Assembly (NCBI GenBank): GCA_024305405.1
Contig: JAKNDB010000087.1
Span: forward strand, 1,054,001 to 1,118,000
Direction: 5' to 3'
Length of the DNA: 64,000 nt
Source: Dirofilaria immitis
Lineage: Eukaryota; Nematoda; Chromadorea; Rhabditida; Onchocercidae
This document shows, one piece after another, positions 53,288 through 64,000 of the stretch (positions are counted from its first letter, which is position 1; each line of letters begins with the position of its first letter). The notes below the pieces were generated by a model, which saw only the letters and a list, made by a program, of their open reading frames with translations, ran no database searches and was not told the DNA's origin. The position numbers and the translations under genes are program-made.

Positions 53288-53420
53288 TGTTGGATAATCT
53301 TACAACTATTATTATTATTTTGTTGGATAATCTTACTACTATTATTATTATTTTGTTGGATAATCTTACTACTATTATTATTATTTTGTTGGATAATCTT
53401 ACTACTATTATTATTTTTCT
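53288..53420. repeat. 33-base minisatellite, about 4 units
   Basis: Units begin GTTGGATAATCTTAC and end in a TAT/TTA run. They lie about 1 kb upstream of the first exon of hydroxylase copy A. The unit is a multiple of three, so it makes a spurious IIIIVVRLSNK reading on the minus strand. Confidence 0.95.
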
Positions 53421-53770
53421 CGGTTGAGAAAATTTTTTACTCATTGATGGGTATAAAAATTTCGAATTCATTAAGACAAATTGCAATTGTTAGATGAGAA
53501 TTTAAAAATTCTATCTGAAAATACATTTCGCATTCTGCCTCTATTTTTATAACATCACGGAAAATATGAGGTACAATTTGAAATTTTAATTGAAAATCAA
53601 TGAAGCAAATTTTGAGAAAAAGTCCTATGATTCTTTTCAAAATTTAAAAATTGAAATGTCTCATATGAACTTTTTCAGAATACATAAAATAAAGTTTCAG
53701 GAATAGTTATTTGAAATGCAACATAAAACGATTATTAAATGACAAGACGACATCCATAATCTTTTATGTA

Positions 53771-56400
53771 TGATTTAAAATAAGCGGAATGAAAATTAAA
53801 TCGAATAGTAAAAGATAAACGGTTAATTTAAAATACGAAAGATTAGATGAAGGAAAATTTTTCATCAAGAGAAGTGCAATATGACAAATAAAGTCATAAT
53901 ACTTTAATTATTATAAATAAAATTTTCATTCATTAATCTCTTATAAATATACCATATTACAAATTGATGGATGATGGATGCAATGAACATTCAAGTAAAT
54001 TTTTCAATTTTCTGCAATCGATAAGAAGATCTTCGAAAAAGAATTTATTCAAATTATGAAAGATTAACATTTGATAAAGAATTTAGGTGATTTGATAAAA
54101 GGATGAATTTTGAAATTTCCAAAAACAGAAGCGATTTGAGAATCTGATAATACCGGATTTCTTTCAAAATTTTTAAATATCACTTCAAAAATTTGGATCA
54201 AATGGAACATTGATTAGATATCACTTTCTGAAATTTCTTGAATCGTTTGATCTGACATATTTATTTTCATCTGAGCTTAGGTTCAATTTTATGGATATGT
54301 AAAATAAACTGTTTTAACATATATTGCAATCTAAATAGAAAAATGTGAAATTAAAATCAAAGCGTTGAATGATATAAAAGGATGAATTAATTAGCTAAAG
54401 CTATGATAAGTTTTAAAAAATAAACTGTTATCAATACAACAACGAATGAGTTGACAATTATTAATTTTTAGTCTGATTGATTATATCATAAATTATAAAA
54501 GTTTAAAAAAATGGAATAATTGTTAAGCAATAGAAATATGGCTTGTATGATAAGAATGATATCATAACTTGTTATCATAGAAATAACTAACTTTTACAAT
54601 TAATAATGCGATCTTAAATCGATTTGTATTAATCAATCTCGACAACAGTTTTGCACATTGATTAATCTGACAGTGAAAGTTATCGAATTATAAATACAAA
54701 ATTCGAACATCAATATCTATCTATAAATTTTTTCATATAATTAATACAAATAAAAAATTGATTTAAGATCGCATTACTAATAAACATTTCATCGTGAAAC
54801 AATGAATGTTATTTTTAAATTTTTTTAGAATAATATGTTTACAGTATTTAAAGGACATTAACGTATTAGAGGATGCTAATTTAAATTTTATGAATAAATT
54901 CTATTTCGTACGAAATGACAGTATTCTTTTTAGATAAGAAAGAATAATTTCATTAGCTTTCTATTTATCCAAGATTTTGAATGATATTAATAATTTACAA
55001 ATAATATAGTAGATTGCGTGCGTTACGTTGAATTTCGATATTTTTAAATTATAATGAAAGTTGAGGAAATTTTATTTAAGATATCTTAATATTGTTTATA
55101 AATTCAGCTTTGATTAATTTTAAATTAATATCTATTTTTCTAAGTTGTTTTTATTATTATTCTGTTTTTGTTCATCGTTTGCTCTGTTGTCGAATAAAGA
55201 AAATTGAACAGGAATGATGTAGCTTCTTTCTTTTTGAATTAATTTTTTTTATGCCACATTTCCAGAGCTGTTTTATTTAGAGCTAACTGGTACTAGTATT
55301 CTTTCTGAATGGTAATGAAATGAATTTGTTAATTGAATCGAGAATGAAGATAAGTATTTGCCAATGACTCTGAAATTATTCTAATTTATCAACGTTACAA
55401 TACGGTAAATGGGGAAATAATATGAGCATGTTTTCATGAATTATTATCGATTAATTAGATTTTTCAGCACTGAGATCAATAGTATAGCTGATTCATAAAG
55501 CTGATGTATTGCATGCTTCGTATTCGTACTATTTTCTTTATCATAATTTACAAAAAATGTTGATAATATTGAACAAGAAAATGAAAAAGTACTACGAAAA
55601 TATCTGATAAATTTTATCACTTCATTATTTGAAATTATTTCGATTTCGGCATTTGTTTTTTTTTTTTTTGCATCCTTTGTTTTTGTATAATGTAATTCAT
55701 TCACTTTCATTTCTTTTCAATTTAAATTTTAATTATTTATTTATTATTGCTGCTGTTGCTGTTGTTATTATTATTATTGTTATTGTTATTATTATTATTA
55801 TTTTATTGCTTATTATTATTATTATTATTATTATTATCATTACTATTTGTCGTTTATTATATTGTCATATTTTTTTCTTTATTGTTGCTTACATAATACA
55901 TAGCATTTTATTTTTTTTCTTTCTTAAAAATATAATTTATTAAATTGACAGCTTATTTTCAATTTTAGCTCCAACAAATTTTTGAATGAAAACTTTTCAA
56001 ACATCTTTGCCTTTTAAGAAATTTTAAAACTTATCTAAAACAAATCTCTTGAAAGAATAAATCGAATGGCGGACGAGAAATTGTAGACTGATGATAGAAT
56101 TGGGACATTTATCTTTGCCTATATATTTTGTAAAATTTTTCTATACACAACTAGGATTTTGAAGCTTCCTTCCATATCACTTCTCTTGAATATTTGTTTT
56201 CTTTTTATAACTTAACTGTCTAATCTAATAATATTTAAAACAAATTCATTGGGAGGAAAATATAACAAATTTACATCATGGACTATTAAATAATTCTTAG
56301 AAAGTTGATTCTGAATAAAAATTGACCTATTAAAATTATTCTCAAGTCCATCTGTGCCTTAAACACAGACTAACAGTCGAAATGAAGTTTATTAAAGTGA
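53771..56400. other. Spacer between the two hydroxylase genes
   Basis: AT-rich. It holds a TTATTA/GTTATT low-complexity stretch at 55735-55850 that yields a spurious poly-Ile open frame. No exon could be supported. From about 56500 on it resembles the 3' flank of copy A near 47300-47500. Confidence 0.4.
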
Positions 56401-57070
56401 AAACGATTGGAGAGAAATATGCAAAATTCAAGTTGCATTTTTCCTCTAAAGAAAAGGATTTTAAATTGGCTTAATAAAATTTGAAAACTACACTGCAAGT
56501 AAGCCAAATAATTTCTAACTGATCGGTGTTGTCTTTTTCTTATAAAAGTGAGTTAAATAAACTACCAACCTGTCCGATGAAAAGTTATTAACATATTGAT
56601 AAAATTATCACACATTCGAATTTATATGAAAAATAATGGAAAACAAGATACGAAAAAAAAGCCAAATGATAAGAATATTTATATTTTAGTGAGTGCTACA
56701 ATGAAAACCCGCTAGATAGGCTCGCAATATTTTAATTTGATAAAAAATTAAGTGATAAAAACAGAAATAATAATGATAAAATAGGCCAGAACCAAAAAAG
56801 GCAGTTAGTGAAAAATTATAAATTTAATAAATACCGAAATAATGATGACAATGAGGAGACATGTGATAAGAGAAAAATAAGTAGTTCAAAAGAAATAAAA
56901 TTCTACTAGCTTTGTTTACTTTTAATAGCGCTCCACGGAAGAATTTTCGTCATACAGCTGTTTCAATCTGTCATTCTAACTTCATATAAAATTTTGTAGG
57001 AAATAAAATATTCTATGCTTTTTAAGATTCTTAGTTTCTACATATCCTGAATTTTAAATCGACAGTATTT

Positions 57071-60000
57071 TTAGTGTTTTCTGTTCATTTTCTTAGGTTT
57101 CTTAGTTTCTGATCGAATATTTAAATGATATTTCGGTTCGGGAGCTCCTAAATCACCCACATATCGTTCCTCATCAAACTCATTCAAACCACATGATCGA
57201 CGCCATTCTTGTCCTCGTTCATGGAACCATTTATTCGCTGTCCATTTAACTCCGGTTAATACCGGACATGCAGCATGTCGAGAACGCATATCTACTTCAC
57301 CGTTACGCATCAAACTATACCAAAACAGTGCTGCATTCTGCATAATTCAAACAATACATTAATTAAGCAAAGTATAAAGTATAATAATTCAGGTATACTT
57401 AATGTCATTTTTTCTAGATTAAAATAAATTTCAGAGAGTTTTGCACAAAATTAAAAACTTTTCAAACATATACATATATATTACAAATAATTCTATCCAT
57501 TTGTTGCATAAATTTTCTCCACTTATTCAACTTACCACAAAAGAAACAAATTATGGAAGTAATGAAATTGAATTCGAAATTAACCATTCTATTTATCCAT
57601 AGCAATCATCAAAAGATATTTCTGTATGATGATATAGAATCTAATTGTTTTTGTGCATCTAAAAATCTAATAGCTTACCTTAATACACGGTAATGACATC
57701 TTTAAATTGGACATGAATATTGTCCGACCTCCCATTTCTGGCTCAGTCATCTGCAATGAAATGAAATAATTATTTGCAGAAACATTTGCAATTAAAGAAA
57801 ATGAATTATCCAAAATTTTTATTCAGAAGCAAATAGAATAGAAATGAATGAATACATAAGTCAAAAATGTAGCTATTCGATTTCCTGTTCCCAATTTTTC
57901 GAAACAACGATCTCCCTTCTGAAATTATGATCCTTTATTGTCAAAATATGAACTGATCAAGAAAGTCTCAAATAACACTGGCGATGTATATATTAATCGA
58001 GTATTCTTTTGGGCTTTATGCAAGACGATTAAGGAATATTTCTGTAAACTCGTATCGTCGACATATAAATTTTAAAAACTGATGTAATTTTTTAAACTTA
58101 TATTTTGAAGGAAAATTCAAAAAAATTGTATCTACGCATAACAACATAATAATGATTAAAAAGAAGGACTGCAATAGAGATAGCACTTATCAATGCACAG
58201 TCTAAATGAGGTTCGTAATGTCCACCAATTCCATAATTATGAATCTGAAATATTTCCGATCTTGAAATTGGCTAAAATTTATAGAATACACAATCATATT
58301 TGTTGTAATTTTAAATGAAAAAAATTTATATTATACTCTTAACTATTTTCTAAGAATGCCATTTGAAACAATGAAATTGCAAAAAATGGAATTTTCATGA
58401 TTTTGACTTCTCTGATCTTTTTGTTTAGGAATTTGAAGTTAACCGCAATATTATCTGAGGTTTCTATTTCAAGATTTGTTGCTAACTCAAGGCGTTCATC
58501 GAAACGTTTAATTATTTCATGTTCCGTCGGTTTCAATACAGCACTAAAAATGAACTCAATATCCGATGAAAATTTAATAATCAAACCAAAGATTAAATTA
58601 ATTTTCTCTTTTGCTTATCAAGCATATAGAATATTTTTATCTGCAATAGTGATCAACTTCATCCATCTATCATCAGTTAATCGAAAATGAAAGAAAAACG
58701 ATAAGATGTAATTTTTTAGGCAATTTATTTCTTCATAATTCAACACAAAATTTTATTTCCGTGAAAATAAGTAAATACAAACGAACATTTACCTTTTAGC
58801 AACACGAAAGGCGACCGGCTCAGATTTTCCCGTCAAACGGTTAAAAGTTATAGATCGTTTCAACTGAAAATTATTACCATATCAATTCTGCAAAACGCAA
58901 AATAAATACAGTAACCCAATATTCCGCCTTTTTTTGTTGTTTTTGCAAGAATAAGCATAATAATATAAAGCAAGACGACTTAACATAACCTTAGGTAATG
59001 CAATCATTTGAATAATTCGTGCTTCCTCGTCCGACATAATATCATAGAATAGTGCAGCTAAAGGATTTTGACGTACAATTTCTACTTTGAATGGTGCTAA
59101 ACGCAGATACGGACGATCCATTTTATAGTAGCAATACAGTTGCGATTGTACTTTTATATTCTACGAATTCAAAATTAATAAATTTCGAAATTTCAACTTG
59201 ACTATTTCTCTAACAAAATAAATTCAATTCAAATACAGCAAAGAAGTAAAACTATCAGTACTTAACGGTTTGTAGCATATTATATTATTAGAAAGTTTAA
59301 TCAGTGGTACCCAAAGGATCAAAGCGATTTAAAATATTATAGTTGAAATTTAATTGTTCTCTACATGAAAAAATTAAATACATGACGATGATGTACTTAC
59401 GATATTTACTTGTTGTCGACATAATGCTTCATATAATAACATTATACCTTCGTCCATGTAACCTTCATTTCGAGAATTATTTATTGGTGGAATGTCTCGC
59501 CGCATATCGATATGCTGAACTCCTTTACTTTTCAGCAAATTTTCATACTTTCTTATATTATCTTTGGCTCGTATATTATTCGGATCTGTATTATAAGCAG
59601 AATGAAATATTTCGTGAAATTCTTTAAGCTTTTCTGTACTGTCACGTTCAGGGTCAACTGTTATGAAAAATGTTTGTAGCTTCTTATTAGTTTTCTCATC
59701 TAGTTTTGTAAGTACCTCTGAAATTATTCCAAGATTCATAGGGCAAACCTTTTACATGAAGAGAACCCAAAGAAAATCATCATATACTTATCTTTAAAAT
59801 CTTTACTATGTATAATTTGATTGTCTTGGTTAATTAGAACAAAATCTCTTCCTATTTTAACTTCTGTGTTGTGGGTAACTGTTGAGGTAAATATGCATCT
59901 TTTGATGAAATAACAATAACTAAGAAAAATGACTGCTAATAATGCTATTAGCATGCTATATAAGAATTTTAAAATAATTAATATGCCATTAATTAGTAAA

Positions 60001-61551
60001 TATAATGCATATAAAATTAATTTTCCTGCTTATGCATAATATTTCCGTATTGTTAAAGTTAGGAATTATTTTTGTTAAAAGAATTCAATGAAAATAACTT
60101 ACTTGAGCGATATAATTCATCTGTAACTAGTAAAGCTCGTTTCAGATTATCCTGTTTATATAATGAGAAAGCCAAATGTTCGAGAATAACTTCTAGATTC
60201 GCCGTTGGCACGGTCTCCTTCTCAACACGTTCTCGCGCTTCTTGCATCCACATAATGGCATGGTAATAGTCTTCTGTATGATATGCTGTACGGCCAATTT
60301 CAAAACAATCTTCAGCTGTAACATTCAAAATTCTGAAATTGATATATCTCCTCTTTTAGCTATTCTATCTAACTTGAAGAATGCAAAAGAACATCTTCTT
60401 TGTCTGTCGTTTCTTCAAATTATCTTTTGAAGGTCAAAACTAACCAGTCATAGCAACTGCTTGGATTTGAGAATTTAGGATTTTTCCATCAGCAATATCC
60501 TTAGTATCCAATTGATAGGTGTCTTGTAAACGCAACAAACCCGTTACTGCGCCTGATAGATCCTCCTATACAATTCTTATAATAGTACACCATTAATCAT
60601 TTTGCGACGTAATCACTTATTGAGCGCATATCGGATATTAGCTAAGGTAGTATGAAAACAATTTTAACCGATCATTCCCACAAAAAGTTAAATTCGTTGG
60701 CAATAGTTTAATAACAAAGGCTGAAGTGATAAATTAATAGAACTTCAACTTATCATTTGTTCAAATTTTTTGTTTTAATCGTTCAATGGCATGAATTGAA
60801 TGCATTACAATTTACAAAGTTTATATTAAAAGGAAAAAATATGCTTTATCAAATTCGTACAATTTATAATTAAATTCAACGAAATATATTCTCATCAAAT
60901 GGTCATTTATATTACAAAAATATCAGCCTTTTTGGAAAGAAAGGTTGCTAAAAGGAACCTCTGTAGGATAATTGATATTCCGTTGACGAGTCATGTTTCG
61001 GATAATATCATCGGCCAAATTAAATCGCATAATTTTTACTACTTTGTTCCAGTCTTCTACCATTCCTTTAATCAACAAAAACGCGTTAACTGGATGTTTT
61101 ATCGCTTCTTCACCATCTTGTATAGCTTTATCATTATGTTGTTTGATTTCTTGAGCAAGCCTAGAATTATATTAACAGTATGTGAAATGAAACTATTGAG
61201 TATTGATAATGCTACAGAAACTTTTAATTATTTCCAAAGGAAGTTTCGTCATTAGCATCGTAGTATTTTGGAAGTTGAAATAAGGAAAAAAGAATTAATG
61301 TTAGTTTTTCAGTGAAGTTAAGTATAAAATGACAATTAGAAGAAGAGTTAAACTGAGTTCAAAAGAAGACAAAACTACATACTTCTTTAAATAATCAAGT
61401 CTTTCCAATTCTTTTTCAGATATCCATTAATCATTACCGAAATATTCTTTTCAACTCCAATTACTTCTTTCAATGAGGCAAGAGATGAATAAACCTCGGC
61501 GGAAGCTCTAGCGATCAATAAGAATATATTAATTACTATCCACAATATCAT
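57071..61551 (-). CDS. P4HA: Prolyl 4-hydroxylase alpha subunit, copy B
   Basis: Tandem paralogue of copy A with the same exon plan: 61551-61383, 61160-60959, 60565-60445, 60315-60103, 59585-59401, 59160-58990, 58863-58793, 58543-58444, 58244-about 58170, 57918-57856, 57750-57679, 57337-57071. Exon 2 is in frame here (VNAFLLIKGMVEDWNKVVKI). The catalytic part keeps GGHYEPHLD, FEKLGTGNRIATFLTY and SRHAACPVLTGVKW, and the last exon ends five residues later than in copy A. Exon 1 has the same one-base shortage in an A-run as copy A, so either both are mutated or both are under-called there. The donor after exon 6 is GTTATG instead of GTATGT. Exon 9 needs a weak donor (GTCCTT) to stay in phase. 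Predicted length is near 565 residues, as for C. elegans PHY-1/PHY-2. Copy B is the better candidate for a working gene. Confidence 0.9.
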
Positions 61552-62295
61552 TATTTCTATAACTCATTAACATCAATATTTATTTCTGCATTTCCACAAA
61601 CACAAAATGAATCACAAATGGAATTTCAAATCAAACTCGTACTAGACATATCAATCTTTCCTTCTAACTAACATCAGTTTCAGTGATCAGCTGATTTTCT
61701 CCCACCGGAATACCCATAAAGTCCAAAGAATTCATGTTAACGAGATGATATGTACTGAAAGGCAAGACAAATTATACAAAGATATTGCTGTTAGATACAA
61801 AATACAAAACTTTATTATATTCTAATTTTTATAATAACATTGGAAATGTGATTTAAATTGAGAATGAATGAAATGAATTTCGAAGAGAAATGATTAAATA
61901 TTATTGGAAATTGAAAATGAATAGATCTTTTTCGGAAATCAGAAAACAAAGGTATATTTCAAGAATAACAAAATGAAACATTTAATGATTATTGATATTA
62001 TCTATGAAAGTTATCGTATAAAATGGTTTGAAATAAAAGATAGGACGTATGATGGATGGATGTTTGATAGAGAATTCGGAAAGTTCGATGAAAGAACAGA
62101 TTTTAGGATTTTGAAAAAACAAAAGTGATTTGAGAATCAGACTAACGCTGGATATTTAAAAGTTAATTATATACAGTTCAGAAGTTTTTAAAATTTCTTA
62201 AATCGTAAAAACGTTAAATTATTTGCTCTCATCAGAATTCAGATTCAGCTTTTTAGTATGTAAACAATTTATTTCAATATAGATTTACAGAGTAT
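58940..62295. repeat. Near-identical duplicated block, right copy
   Basis: Partner of 49650-53003. Beyond 62295 the copies part: 53003-53258 is replaced here by an unrelated ~990-base stretch (62297-63286) before identity resumes at the minisatellite. Confidence 0.9.
59596..59954 (-). pseudogene. sco: SCO1/SenC fragment in intron 4 of hydroxylase copy B
   Basis: Near-identical to the fragment in copy A and at the same intron position, so the insertion came before the tandem duplication or was spread by conversion. One T is missing in the run after the CKK codons (near 59750), which breaks the frame just past the first copper-binding cysteine. The rest reads on in the second frame from MNLGIISEVLTKLDEK. 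Confidence 0.8.
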
Positions 62296-63315
62296 TTTAA
62301 CAATATAGACTTGCAGAGCATTTAAATAGAATCCAAAAGAATCCTTCATGAAGGAGAAGCGTCAATAACTGATTTATCTTGATATACAGAAAAAAGCACT
62401 CATTGTAAAATGAATTACAAAGACAGATATGTTATGAATTTTTTAAAATCAGCTAGTAATTTTGCAAAGAATTTAATTTTTAGATTCTATCATGTTATAA
62501 TTATGTCGTCTATAGCAATAAGACTTTTCAATACGTAGTACATCTATACTCATATTTCATCTTATTACTGAATCTATAATTTGATCCAGAATGATTTCAG
62601 TCAATCTACAAGAGATCAACATAAATGGCTAAAGATTTTCTGATTCATTATCCTCCACATGTTGCCATCTGTTTCATCTTTTATGTATTGAAATTCATAC
62701 GGGTTTTCCACTTCAATCATCTCATCAAGGCGGATTTTATCAATAGTACTAGAAGTTTTTATCCTTTATCATCTGGAAGAAGATAAGTAACACTTCAGAT
62801 TAGAACCTCTATTATGAATTGGCATTTCTATTATGAATTGACATTTGAGAAATCCAGATTGTCATTTTCCGAGTGATAAAGGATAAACAAATTTTCTTAC
62901 ATTGTGATTTCCTACATCTGTAACCATGATAAGTTTTTTTTTCTGACATCCATAACTTGAATCTCAGCTTCTGCTAAATAAATAGGTACAGTTGAATGGT
63001 TTGTGTAATTTTAAAAATTCTAAAAGAATGATTATCGTACAGACATGCAGCAACTTTTGTCCTTCGAAATTTCAAAATCTAATCATTATTCACCTTCCTA
63101 CATTTGATAGAAATTCTAGAAAAATTTAAATGCTAATTTATAATTATTTAAGAGAGATACATTACCTATTATAGCGATAAGTATAATTATATATATGTTA
63201 GATAATATAGATAGGTGTATATTAGATTTATTTATAAATATATTAATGATTATATGTACGTAAAAATATTTTCCGTATTTTTATCAAAATTTAAGATGGA
63301 AAAAATCTTAAGAAA

Positions 63316-63647
63316 CTTTGTTGGATAATCTTCCTATTATTATTATTATTTTGTTGGATAATCTTACAACTATTATTATTATTTTGTTGGATAATCTTAC
63401 TACTACTATTATTATTTTGTTGGATAATCTTACTACTATTATTATTATTTTGTTGGATAATCTTACTACTATTATTATTATTTTGTTGGATAATCTTACT
63501 ACTATTATTATTATTTTGTTGGATAATCTTACTACTATTATTATTATTTTGTTGGATAATCTTACTACTATTATTATTATTTTGTTGGATAATCTTACTA
63601 CTATTATTATTATTTTGTTGGATAATCTTACTACTATTATTATTTTT
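63316..63647. repeat. 33-base minisatellite, about 10 units
   Basis: The same unit as at 53.3 kb, expanded to about ten copies upstream of hydroxylase copy B. The flank after it (63648-64000) is nearly identical to 53421-53771. Confidence 0.95.
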
Positions 63648-64000
63648 CTCGGTTGAGAAAATTTTTTACTCATTGATGGGTATAAAAATTTCGAATTCAT
63701 TAAGACAAATTGCAATTGTTAGATGAGAATTTAAAAATTCTATCTGAAAATACATTTCGCATTCTGCCTCTATTTTTATAACATCACGGAAAATATGAGG
63801 TACAATTTGAAATTTTAATTGAAAATCAATGAAGCAAATTTTGAGAAAAAGTCCTATGATTCTTTTCAAAATTTAAAAATTGAAATGTCTTATGCGAACT
63901 TTTTCAGAATACGTAAAAAATAGTTTCAGGAACAGTTATTTGAAATGCAACATAAAACGATTATTAAATGACAAGACGACATCCATAATCTTTTTATGTA

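Noticed and set aside
55629..55943. Poly-isoleucine/valine membrane-like protein
   Set aside because: Translation of TTATTA/ATT low-complexity DNA.
63308..63715. Open frames on both strands with an 11-residue repeat
   Set aside because: Produced by a 33-base minisatellite whose unit is a multiple of three; no start context, domain or splice support.

Overview
The window looks like nuclear DNA of a parasitic nematode, most likely a filarial worm. It is very AT-rich, has short GT-AG introns ending in TTTCAG/TTTTAG, and carries nematode-type prolyl 4-hydroxylase, hillarin/LTD-1-like and collagen-like exons. It also carries a SCO/SenC gene piece of alphaproteobacterial, probably Wolbachia, type inside a nuclear intron. 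Species cannot be fixed from the sequence. Every gene here is split or broken, so single open reading frames mislead; exons were placed by reading splice sites and family motifs by eye.

Layout. 1-9.6 kb: three head-to-tail copies of a C2H2 zinc-finger gene (one full, one decayed, one frameshifted). Each is preceded by a separate exon coding a hydrophobic, signal-peptide-like leader. 10.9-12 kb: minus-strand coiled-coil exons of an unrecognised, apparently damaged gene. 13.6 and 18.9 kb: two related hairpins on the minus strand whose 3' arms start TGAGATCA, the bantam/miR-80 seed. 15.7 kb: a 5S rRNA fragment. 19-33 kb: mostly gene-poor, low-complexity DNA with long trinucleotide and TA tracts and one GC-richer exon-like island near 25.6 kb. 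33-44 kb: a patchwork of repeats shared with the zinc-finger cluster, including a degenerate inverted duplication. It encloses an inverted zinc-finger relic, three exons of a hillarin/LTD-1/KY-type protein, a dead collagen fragment and a short collagen-like gene. 47.8-64 kb: two tandem minus-strand genes for the prolyl 4-hydroxylase alpha subunit, each about 12 exons, each with the same bacterial SCO fragment in intron 4.

How things fit. Prolyl 4-hydroxylase modifies collagen in the ER, and collagen-like sequence lies 4-6 kb away on the 3' side of the hydroxylase genes; this may be chance. The hydroxylase pair is a mosaic: long stretches nearly identical, including introns, alternate with diverged exons, which points to gene conversion. 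Several apparent frameshifts fall in short homopolymers (AAAAA where AAAAAA would restore frame), so part of the damage may be sequencing or assembly error.
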